DNA of 11,317 nucleotides, from positions 1 through 11,317 of the forward strand of contig CAJPPS010000021.1 in the NCBI GenBank assembly GCA_905372595.1. Reading direction: 5' to 3'. A model generated the notes under the pieces. The model searched no databases and was not told the DNA's origin. It was given only the letters and a program-made list of their open reading frames with translations. This stretch comes from an uncultured Capnocytophaga sp. Its GTDB lineage: Bacteria > Bacteroidota > Bacteroidia > Flavobacteriales > Flavobacteriaceae. This document shows, in pieces, positions 1 through 6,223 of the stretch (the first letter of the stretch is position 1; each line of letters starts with the position of its first letter). Both the position numbers and the translations under genes were made by a program.

Positions 1-33
1 TACTCAAAGAGGCTGAAATAGACGAAAAATGTG

Positions 34-41
34 TACTTTTG
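34..41 (+). promoter_or_regulatory. Bacteroidota -7 promoter box for hemH
   Basis: TACTTTTG matches the TAnnTTTG consensus of Bacteroidota housekeeping promoters and lies 17 bases before the hemH start codon, giving a very short leader. No TTG of a -33 element is visible in the available upstream bases, so only the -7 half is supported. Confidence 0.55.
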
Positions 42-58
42 TGGCAAATTTTATATAA

Positions 59-1072
59 ATGTCAAAAGGAGTTTTGCTCGTCAATCTGGGGTCTCCTGAC
101 TCCACCAAAGTGAGTGATGTAAGAAAGTACTTAGATGAGTTCCTGATGGATTCACGAGTAATTGATATGCCCTACCTGAGCAGGGCTTTGCTAGTCAAAG
201 GGATTATCCTACGTACACGCCCGAAGAAATCAGCTGCGGCCTATCAGAAAGTATGGACACCAGAGGGCTCTCCTCTAATCGTACATAGCCGTAAGCTCAC
301 CGAGAAGGTACAAGCACAAGTAACTATTCCTGTACGTATGGCTATGCGTTATGGAAACCCTTCTATCGTTTCAGCGATAGCTTCACTAGCTCAGGAGGGC
401 ATTACAGAACTTTTCCTAATGCCTATGTATCCCCAATATGCGATGTCCACTACCGAGACTATTGAGGTACTCACCCAGAAGATTCTACGGAAGAAGTATC
501 CGCATATACAGCTTACCTCTTTACCTCCCTTCTACAACCAACCTGAGTATGTCAGGGTACTAGTCTCCTCTATCAAGGAATACCATCGAGAGAATGAATA
601 CCTACTCTTCTCCTACCACGGGATACCCGAAAGACATATCCATAAGAGTGATGTTACCCATTCCCATTGCCAAATAGATGGTTCTTGTTGTAACACCCCC
701 TCCCCTGCCCACGCTTACTGCTATCGACACCAGTGTTATGCCCTTACTGAGGCTGTCGCACAAGAACTAAAACTAGATAAAGACACCTATAGCGTGTCCT
801 TCCAATCTCGCTTAGGAAGAGACCCTTGGCTACAGCCTTATACCGATGCTACCCTAGAAGCCCTTGCCAAAAAGGGTATCAAACAACTATCCGTAGTAAC
901 TCCTGCCTTTGTAGCCGACTGCCTAGAGACTCTCGAAGAGATTGCTATGGAGGGTAAAGAAACCTTCCTTGAGCACGGTGGAACAGACTATCATTGTATC
1001 CCTTGCCTAAATGAACGTGATGATTGGAGCCAAGTAGTAGCCCAATGGATCCAGAAATGGCAGGGTTATTAA
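59..1072 (+). CDS. hemH: Ferrochelatase (protoporphyrin/coproporphyrin ferrochelatase)
   Basis: This enzyme inserts Fe2+ into a porphyrin in the last part of haem synthesis. The 337-residue product is of normal length. It begins with the family's N-terminal block LLVNLGSPDS (residues 6-15). The catalytic histidine is His187 in FSYHGIPERH, followed by SFQSRLGRDPW (residues 247-257) and the second catalytic residue Glu290 in FVADCLETLEE. Near the C-terminus comes IPCLNERDDW. No signal peptide or membrane segment is present, so a cytosolic or peripheral enzyme is expected. Five cysteines (204, 210, 211, 221, 226) crowd the segment between the catalytic His and the SFQSRLG block, which may indicate an internal metal or Fe-S site; that is inference. 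The start is chosen because the conserved N-terminal block begins immediately after it and a promoter core sits just upstream; no Shine-Dalgarno is seen. The gene appears monocistronic, with a hairpin about 60 bases downstream. Whether the substrate is protoporphyrin or coproporphyrin cannot be told from sequence alone. Confidence 0.96.
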   Translation: MSKGVLLVNLGSPDSTKVSDVRKYLDEFLMDSRVIDMPYLSRALLVKGIILRTRPKKSAAAYQKVWTPEGSPLIVHSRKLTEKVQAQVTIPVRMAMRYGNPSIVSAIASLAQEGITELFLMPMYPQYAMSTTETIEVLTQKILRKKYPHIQLTSLPPFYNQPEYVRVLVSSIKEYHRENEYLLFSYHGIPERHIHKSDVTHSHCQIDGSCCNTPSPAHAYCYRHQCYALTEAVAQELKLDKDTYSVSFQSRLGRDPWLQPYTDATLEALAKKGIKQLSVVTPAFVADCLETLEEIAMEGKETFLEHGGTDYHCIPCLNERDDWSQVVAQWIQKWQGY

Positions 1073-1130
1073 CAAAAATACACGAATTGTGTATAATTAT
1101 TCCTGAATAAACATTTCTTTCATTTTTATG

Positions 1131-1173
1131 TTAAAAAACCGGTTTTATGTATGTCATAAAACCAATTTTTTAA
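1131..1173 (+). terminator. Hairpin terminator after hemH
   Basis: Two 19-base arms (1131-1149 and 1155-1173) pair at 17 positions around a 5-base loop, TATGT. The two mismatches face the middle CC and AA. The A-rich left arm and the T-rich right arm give the A-stem-T shape of a terminator that can work in both directions. It starts 58 bases after the hemH stop codon. Confidence 0.65.
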
Positions 1174-1257
1174 TAAAATATACTGTTTTCTCTATCTTCT
1201 AGCCTGTTCATAACTCTGTATATAAGGTTATTCTTCTAAAGATAGTTAAGAGGTTAG

Positions 1258-1288
1258 TTGGTCATTTGTGAAAAATTGATTACCTTTG
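1258..1288 (+). promoter_or_regulatory. Bacteroidota promoter for the LRR lipoprotein gene
   Basis: TTG at 1258-1260 and TACCTTTG at 1281-1288 are separated by 20 bases, a good match to the TTG-N(17-23)-TAnnTTTG promoter of Bacteroidota. It lies 64 bases upstream of the start at 1353, the longest leader in the window. That leader carries a 9-codon open reading frame. Confidence 0.65.
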
Positions 1289-1320
1289 CCCTATCAAATA
1301 CCTAATCAAAAGTAAAAATA

Positions 1321-1350
1321 ATGACTGTAATGTTAAACAAAACTAAGTAA
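1321..1350 (+). other. Possible 9-codon leader ORF upstream of the LRR lipoprotein
   Basis: ATG at 1321 opens a frame encoding MTVMLNKTK and stops with TAA at 1348-1350, only two bases before the ATG of the lipoprotein gene at 1353. It lies within the predicted transcript. The spacing would suit translational coupling in a genome without Shine-Dalgarno sites. A frame this short can arise by chance, and its translation is not demonstrated. Confidence 0.25.
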
Positions 1351-1352
1351 TT

Positions 1353-3416
1353 ATGAGAAAAACTTTACGTATCTTAGCAACAATTTCGTTGCTCACAGTG
1401 GGCTTTCTGGGGGCTAGCTGTAACAAAAACGAGGCAGATGAGCCCGCCACAAGACCTCAGACAGGAGGTGTACAGGAAGTTACTACTGGTACAGGTGTGC
1501 CTAACAGTAGTTCTGGAAGGTATCAGCTTGATACCAATTCCCGTATTCTCTATGAGCGTTCTGGCGACAATAACTGGAGAGCTATTGCCTCCTTACCTTC
1601 CTATACTGGAGGAAAGGTGTATGTAAATCAGGGAGCTCTATCCAATAATGTAGGAAATGATGGAGATTACTATGTGCGTACTGGACAGAATAATAAAGTA
1701 TATCAAAAAATCAATGGGGCGTGGACTATTCCTGTAGATGAAATTTATATTGCTGACACCAACTTTAAGAATGCTCTCTTGCAGGGTACTGAAGGTATGG
1801 GATCAGTAGATAGTAATAATGATGGTAAAATCAGCCGTGAGGAAGCCAAAGCAGTAGGTGCCATCCGTGTTTCAGATAAGAATATCCGCTCCTTATCAGG
1901 AATAGAGTTCTTTGAAAACCTTCAAGTGCTAGAAGCAAGCAATAACCACCTAACTTCTGTAAGCCTCAATAACTTAACCAAACTTACTAACATCGTCTTA
2001 CTAGGGAACCAGCTTAGTGGGATATTGGATTTCTCTGCTTTAATTAACCTCAAAACAGGATCTGAAACTCAAATCCTTCGCAATGGTAACAACCCTGATA
2101 TCGCACGTATTAAGGTAGCTACCCCCGCTAAAGCTGCGGCATTGAACATTGTAGAGAATACTCTTAAGTACAGTAGTACAGATGCTACAGACCGAAATAT
2201 TGAGCTTGACCCTATCTTAAAAGCGGCTATTATTGAGTCATCAGGTCGTAGTATTGACCGAAACAATGATGGAGAAATTTCTATGGGAGAAGCTGAAGCT
2301 TACAGCGGAGGAATTACGGCTAGTGCAGAAGGAATTACTTCTTTCAGTGGGCTAGAATACTTTAAGAATGTTACCTCTATCTATATTTTACCTTCAAGTG
2401 GGCTAAATACTCTTGCTGATGGAAAGAAAAAGATTTCCCTTACAGGGCTTTCTGCTCTTACTACTCTTACCATATCCACTTCTACCCTTGAGGAGGTAGA
2501 GCTTAAGAACTTACCTGTACTGAAAACGGTAAGATTGGTTAACAATAGTATCAATAAGGTATCTTTTGATAATACACCCTTAGTAGAGGATCTCTCTCTA
2601 GAGCGTAACAACCTTACAACTATTGATAATAATATCTTCAGTGTGCTTACTAAGCTTACCAAGCTAAACTTATTAGGTAACCGAATTACAGGTTCTATCA
2701 ACCTTACTCCTCTAACTACAGATCTCTCTTCTGTAGCTGGTAATTTCCAGATAATGAGAACTTGTCGTGAATGTACTAAGAGCAATAATCCTGATGAGAT
2801 TATTGTAAAAACAGCAGCGGAAGCTTCTGCTCTTAACACTGCCGATAGCACAGGAAAATATAGAGCTCAGAACAATGGTTCTGGAGATAGTACTACAGCT
2901 CTTACTATTCCTAACCGTCGCTTGAAAACTCTTCTGATTCAAAAGCTACAAAGGATTGACCGTGCTACCTATTTCAGATATACCGATAGCAACGAACTCT
3001 TTCAAGCTGATCTAGATAAAATCGTTGATGAATTCACTGTAGATAATGGAGTTACAAACCTAGAAGGAGTTCAGTACTTGCGTAAAGTAAAAAAATTAAT
3101 ACTCTTTAATGAAGGGGGAACTACCATTGATGTTAGCAACCTTGCTCTACTTGAAGAGATACAACTAGGAGGAGTCATTGCCACCATCACCGGAAGCAAC
3201 CCTACCCTTAAGACAATTGTAATTCCTAGCAATAGGAATATTACCAAGCTAAACCTTCTTGGCTTTAGCAATATCACTACCATTAGTACTGTTGAGGATA
3301 GCAATAACCGCTTGCCAATTACTTGTATTGCGGTTCCTGCTAGCCGAGTAGATGCTGTAAAAAGCAGCTTAAGAGATTGGCACAAGAACAAAGTTCAAAC
3401 TACTACTTGTAATTAG
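1353..3416 (+). CDS. Modular leucine-rich-repeat lipoprotein with EF-hand/dockerin-like calcium loops
   Basis: A 687-residue exported lipoprotein of unknown target. A basic N-terminus, hydrophobic stretch and lipobox GASC put the lipidated residue at Cys23. The following NKNEADE is rich in acid with one lysine, reminiscent of the surface-export signal of Capnocytophaga lipoproteins. Residues 57-81 and 106-127 look like two copies of a short Tyr/Trp motif. After residue 130 come three repeated modules: a short helix (FKNALLQG 138-145; LDPILKAAI 285-293; LKTLLIQKL 524-532), a calcium-type loop, a GxxxFxGxxYFxNV-like cap and irregular LRR strands. Modules one and two end with a spacer of type IxVxTxAxAxALN (253-265, 483-495). 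Loop one is DSNNDGKISREE (153-164) and loop two is DRNNDGEISMGE (302-313); both keep D-x-N-x-D-G and the position-12 Glu. In module three the loop is lost. LRR proteins of this kind usually bind other proteins or glycans; binding or adhesion at the cell surface is inference. It is transcribed alone between its own promoter and terminator. Confidence 0.88.
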   Translation: MRKTLRILATISLLTVGFLGASCNKNEADEPATRPQTGGVQEVTTGTGVPNSSSGRYQLDTNSRILYERSGDNNWRAIASLPSYTGGKVYVNQGALSNNVGNDGDYYVRTGQNNKVYQKINGAWTIPVDEIYIADTNFKNALLQGTEGMGSVDSNNDGKISREEAKAVGAIRVSDKNIRSLSGIEFFENLQVLEASNNHLTSVSLNNLTKLTNIVLLGNQLSGILDFSALINLKTGSETQILRNGNNPDIARIKVATPAKAAALNIVENTLKYSSTDATDRNIELDPILKAAIIESSGRSIDRNNDGEISMGEAEAYSGGITASAEGITSFSGLEYFKNVTSIYILPSSGLNTLADGKKKISLTGLSALTTLTISTSTLEEVELKNLPVLKTVRLVNNSINKVSFDNTPLVEDLSLERNNLTTIDNNIFSVLTKLTKLNLLGNRITGSINLTPLTTDLSSVAGNFQIMRTCRECTKSNNPDEIIVKTAAEASALNTADSTGKYRAQNNGSGDSTTALTIPNRRLKTLLIQKLQRIDRATYFRYTDSNELFQADLDKIVDEFTVDNGVTNLEGVQYLRKVKKLILFNEGGTTIDVSNLALLEEIQLGGVIATITGSNPTLKTIVIPSNRNITKLNLLGFSNITTISTVEDSNNRLPITCIAVPASRVDAVKSSLRDWHKNKVQTTTCN

Positions 3417-3438
3417 GTTTTTGATATATTACTTTTTG

Positions 3439-3470
3439 AAAAGGCTACCCCATAAGAGGTAGTCTTTTTT
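3439..3470 (+). terminator. Rho-independent terminator after the LRR lipoprotein
   Basis: Arms 3439-3449 and 3458-3468 form an 11-base-pair stem with a single G-U pair and an 8-base loop. The stem runs straight into six T residues (3465-3470). It sits 22 bases after the stop codon and is a textbook intrinsic terminator. Confidence 0.85.
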
Positions 3471-3482
3471 ATTATCTAACTA

Positions 3483-3513
3483 TTGGCAATATAATAATTA
3501 TTTTGTATTTTTG
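3483..3513 (+). promoter_or_regulatory. Bacteroidota promoter for the DUF493-batE unit
   Basis: TTG at 3483-3485 and TATTTTTG at 3506-3513 are 20 bases apart. The -7 box overlaps an upstream in-frame TTG at 3511, so that codon cannot be in the transcript. The ATG at 3538 is therefore taken as the start. Confidence 0.7.
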
Positions 3514-3537
3514 CCAATTAAATTAATCACTTTTTTT

Positions 3538-3831
3538 ATGGAAGAAAATACACAAAACCCAGAGGCATTCTATGCCAAACTCAAGAATGAATTAGAGCAA
3601 ACCACTGTATTCCCTTCTGAATACCTTTATAAGTTTATCCTCCCTGATCTAGCAGAGAATAGAGAAGCGCTCCACGCAGTATTTCTCAACTCCAATGCAC
3701 TGATTACTGAGAAGCCCTCCTCTGGTGGTAAGTATATTGCCTATTCTGTACGCCTTGTGCTCTCTTCTGCTGATGAGGTTATCCATTACTACCAAGAAGC
3801 GGGCAAGATCAAGGGGATTATCTCTTTATAA
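3538..3831 (+). CDS. DUF493 family protein (YbeD-like)
   Basis: A 97-residue cytosolic protein that resembles the DUF493 (PF04359, E. coli YbeD-like) family in its Bacteroidota form. The recognisable pattern is FPSEYLYKFILPD near residues 25-37, then KPSSGGKYIAYSV in the middle and AGKIKGIISL at the C-terminus. The fold is a small ACT/ferredoxin-like alpha-beta sandwich in characterised members; a regulatory role is suspected there but the molecular function is not established. The ATG at 3538 is chosen over the upstream TTG at 3511 because the latter lies inside the promoter box. It is the first gene of a two-gene unit, 14 bases before the BatE-like gene. No Shine-Dalgarno is seen. Confidence 0.85.
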   Translation: MEENTQNPEAFYAKLKNELEQTTVFPSEYLYKFILPDLAENREALHAVFLNSNALITEKPSSGGKYIAYSVRLVLSSADEVIHYYQEAGKIKGIISL

Positions 3832-3845
3832 ACTTAGTATTACCA

Positions 3846-4622
3846 ATGAAAGTATTACTCACTCCTTTACATATAAGCCTCTGTATATTGGCTTTCCTAC
3901 TAAGCTCGTGGAATAGTCAAGGACAGACCAATGAAGAACTCTTTGCTCAGGCAGGAAGTGCCTACCAGCGAGAGGACTGGCAGGAAGCAATAGACCTCTA
4001 CCAGAAGATTCTCCACCGTAAGTATACCTCTGCTAGCCTATACTATAATCTAGCCAATGCTCATTATAAAAAAGGAGAAATTGCCCCTAGTATCTATTAC
4101 TATGAAAAAGCCCTACAGCTCGCTCCTAAAGACCCAATGATTCAAACCAACCTTAGCTATGCCCAACGGATGTGTTTAGACAAAATTACCCCCGTTCCTA
4201 AGCTCTGGACAACACGCCTGATGGAAAGCATCAGCTGGGCAGAAAGCCCTACAGGATGGGCTATTTGGGCAATTATAACTCTATGCCTAGGAATAGGAGC
4301 TTTCTTATGGTACTATTTTACCGAGCGTATCTGGATGAAACGATTAAGTTTTACCCTGTTTATCCTATGCTTAGTATGCTCTTTAGGATGTTATTTCTTG
4401 GGACGTATAGTAAGCCATTATACTCTGGAAAATGACTTTGCTATCTTATTCGAGAAGGAAGTACGCTTTTATGAAGCCCCTAACACCTACAGCAAAGAAG
4501 CTTTTTCCTTACACGAAGGCACTAAAGTAGAAATTATAGACACCTTTGAAGATTGGTGTAAGCTAAAAATAGCTGACGGACGTACTGGATGGGTTAAGAA
4601 AAGTACCTTAAGAACATTGTAA
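3846..4622 (+). CDS. batE: BatE-like TPR and SH3 domain membrane protein
   Basis: A 258-residue protein with the layout of BatE from the Bacteroides aerotolerance (bat) operons. It has an N-terminal hydrophobic signal sequence (residues 1 to about 26, ending near SQGQ). Two TPR units follow, about 31-58 and 64-97, the second with the typical YYNLANAHYKKGEI and YYYEKALQLAPKDP pattern. Two transmembrane helices lie at about 137-157 and 167-187, then a C-terminal bacterial SH3 domain at about 200-256 (EVRFYEAPN, EGTKVEIID, DGRTGWVKKSTL). The TPR part should face the periplasm; the side of the SH3 domain depends on signal cleavage and the helical hairpin, which also suggests the periplasm. In the family, Bat proteins act with MoxR ATPases and VWA-domain BatA/B in envelope or oxidative stress, although the mechanism is poorly defined. 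Here no moxR or batABCD lies alongside. It is cotranscribed with DUF493 and ends at a convergent hairpin. Confidence 0.82.
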   Translation: MKVLLTPLHISLCILAFLLSSWNSQGQTNEELFAQAGSAYQREDWQEAIDLYQKILHRKYTSASLYYNLANAHYKKGEIAPSIYYYEKALQLAPKDPMIQTNLSYAQRMCLDKITPVPKLWTTRLMESISWAESPTGWAIWAIITLCLGIGAFLWYYFTERIWMKRLSFTLFILCLVCSLGCYFLGRIVSHYTLENDFAILFEKEVRFYEAPNTYSKEAFSLHEGTKVEIIDTFEDWCKLKIADGRTGWVKKSTLRTL

Positions 4623-4636
4623 CCAACCATAAGAAA

Positions 4637-4664
4637 CATTGGAGTACATCTCTGCACTCCAATG
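4637..4664. terminator. Shared hairpin between convergent batE and SLC13 genes
   Basis: A perfect 9-base-pair stem (4637-4645 with 4656-4664) and a 10-base loop sit in the 70-base gap between two converging genes. For the leftward gene the stem is followed by TTTCTT; for the rightward gene the T run is weak and delayed. It is best read as a terminator serving mainly the leftward gene and possibly both. Confidence 0.6.
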
Positions 4665-4692
4665 CTTCTACTATACAATTTTTACGATGATT

Positions 4693-6069
4693 TTAGAACC
4701 AAAAACAGAACCCCATAATTGATATAAAAAGAATACTTACGATATTCAACCAGAACCCAGCCCTGACCATTATCTTCTGAGGTAGCATTCCTGTTCCAAA
4801 AGCAATTGCATTGGGGGGAGTAGCTACCGGAAGCATAAAAGCACAGGAGGCTCCTATTCCAATAATCATTGCTAACCCTAACGGATTCATTTGTAACTCT
4901 TGCGCTATAGAGATAAATATAGGCACTAGAAGAGCTGCGCTAGCGGTATTGGAGGTGAATTCGGTAAGGAAAATGATAAATGTTGCTACCAAAAGTGCTA
5001 TCAAGAAGTGATGATTTCCTTGAACCAAGAATACAATCCATCCTACCATCGCTTTACTTGCTCCTGAACTTCCCAACACTGCACTTAGCGTAAGCCCACC
5101 TCCGAAAAGGAGCAATACACCCCAATCCGTATTTTCTTGTACTTGTTTCCAGCTTACTATTCCAAAAACACATACTAAAGCTGCCGCTACCAAAGCAATA
5201 ATACTATCAAAGTCTCCCATTGGCTTGATACCAAAAAGTCCTGCTATAAATGGATTGAGTTGGGTAGAAAAAATCCAGCACAAAGCAGTTGCTACAAAGA
5301 TGATAATAGCTCCCCATTGCTTAGCATTTAATGACGTTTCTTTCTCTTCCTCCTGCTCAAAACGCAAATGAAGCTTGGGACGAAAAACAATATACAAAAC
5401 TAATACCATTAAGGGTAATAGTCCCGCTACTATAGGCATTCCATACCATAACCATTGCTGAAAGGTTACCCCTAAGTTAGAAGAAACAATTGCATTGGGC
5501 GGACTCCCTACTAGAGTACCCATTCCTCCAATACTAGAACTATAAGCAATTCCTAGGATAACAAACCAATAAGTAGATTTATTCTCCTCATAAGGAAGCT
5601 TCCTAAGCATCCCTATCCCCAAAGGGATCATCATCGCCGCTGTGGCAGTATTGCTTATCCCCATAGAAAGCAAAGCTGTAGTAAGGAACAAAAGTAAGAT
5701 AGCTATCAGAAAATTTCCTTTGGCTAATGAAAGTACCTTATGAGCAATGTACTTATCCAGCCCCTGTGTAGAAAGCGAAGCTGCTAAAGCAAAACCTCCA
5801 AAGAACAGAAATATGGTAGGATTCGCAAAATGCTGCAAAGCAGGCTTAGTCTCCACTAGCCCCAAGACAATGGCTAAAATAGGTACCAAAATCGCCGTAA
5901 CAGTGATATGAATTGCCTCTGTAAGCCACAGTATTGCTACCACTACTAATAAGGCAAGCCCCTTACGGGTTTCCAACGGATAGGGAAGCCACCATAGAAG
6001 TGCACACCCTATAATTAGCGCCAATAGCAGTATCCCTGCTCGCTTGGCAATGAACAGATGTCCTTTCAT
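4693..6069 (-). CDS. SLC13/DASS family sodium-coupled anion (probably dicarboxylate) symporter
   Basis: A 458-residue inner-membrane transporter of the divalent anion:Na+ symporter family, the group of VcINDY and citrate/dicarboxylate carriers. Nearly the whole protein is hydrophobic helices. The two diagnostic SNT motifs are present, SNTATAAMM (start at residue 139) and SNTASAAL (start at 373), which in characterised members line the sodium and carboxylate sites. The two halves also show the internal duplication in VGSPPNAIV (about 188-196) and VATPPNAIA (about 415-423). The latter lies in the family signature region SCAFMLPVATPPN. A likely substrate is a C4-dicarboxylate such as succinate, but sulfate or citrate cannot be excluded. 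The start is the ATG at 6069; an in-frame TTG at 6093 falls within the -7 promoter box and is discarded. It is transcribed alone and its 3' end meets batE at a shared hairpin. Confidence 0.92.
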   Translation of the reverse strand: MKGHLFIAKRAGILLLALIIGCALLWWLPYPLETRKGLALLVVVAILWLTEAIHITVTAILVPILAIVLGLVETKPALQHFANPTIFLFFGGFALAASLSTQGLDKYIAHKVLSLAKGNFLIAILLLFLTTALLSMGISNTATAAMMIPLGIGMLRKLPYEENKSTYWFVILGIAYSSSIGGMGTLVGSPPNAIVSSNLGVTFQQWLWYGMPIVAGLLPLMVLVLYIVFRPKLHLRFEQEEEKETSLNAKQWGAIIIFVATALCWIFSTQLNPFIAGLFGIKPMGDFDSIIALVAAALVCVFGIVSWKQVQENTDWGVLLLFGGGLTLSAVLGSSGASKAMVGWIVFLVQGNHHFLIALLVATFIIFLTEFTSNTASAALLVPIFISIAQELQMNPLGLAMIIGIGASCAFMLPVATPPNAIAFGTGMLPQKIMVRAGFWLNIVSILFISIMGFCFWF

Positions 6070-6090
6070 TTGTATAATGTTTTTGTAGGA

Positions 6091-6098
6091 CAAATATA
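6091..6098 (-). promoter_or_regulatory. Bacteroidota -7 promoter box for the SLC13 gene
   Basis: On the minus strand this reads TATATTTG, a full TAnnTTTG match, 21 bases before the ATG at 6069. It overlaps the alternative TTG codon at 6093 and so decides the start. No TTG appears at the expected -33 distance; the upstream bases are an A-rich tract on this strand. Confidence 0.6.
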
Positions 6099-6142
6099 CT
6101 ACTTTTTCTTGTTTTTTTCGTTGTTTTTCGTGATTTTTTTAT

Positions 6143-6186
6143 AAAAAAAATGTATCTGAAAGAAAATGAATTTCTTACAAATACAT
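6143..6186 (-). terminator. Intrinsic terminator after tviB
   Basis: Arms 6150-6165 and 6171-6186 form a hairpin with 14 of 16 positions paired and a 5-base loop. Read leftward it is followed at once by a run of seven T residues (6149-6143). It starts about 37 bases after the tviB stop and separates tviB from the SLC13 promoter. Confidence 0.75.
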
Positions 6187-6223
6187 TCGTTATATTTATT
6201 TTGTTATTTATTGTTAATATTTT

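Noticed and set aside
3..113. Open frame reading across the hemH start (frame 3)
   Set aside because: It starts outside the window, overlaps hemH in another frame, has no recognisable motif and ends at a TGA soon after. It may be the tail of nothing; no support for a gene.
1801..1850. Dockerin module of a cellulosome protein in the LRR lipoprotein
   Set aside because: The calcium loops are dockerin-like, but they are not paired in a tandem dockerin; each is followed by LRR strands, and no cohesin is present. Loops are described as EF-hand type instead.
2381..2942. Antisense reading frames inside the LRR lipoprotein gene (2381-2851 and 2712-2942, minus strand)
   Set aside because: They have no promoter, no recognisable domain and mirror the codon structure of the real gene; coding shadows.
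3511..3537. Extended start of the DUF493 gene at the TTG codon 3511
   Set aside because: The codon lies inside the TATTTTTG promoter box, so it is not transcribed; the ATG at 3538 also fits the family's length.
6070..6093. Extended start of the SLC13 transporter at TTG 6093
   Set aside because: The codon is part of the -7 box TATATTTG on the minus strand; the ATG at 6069 directly precedes the first membrane segment.
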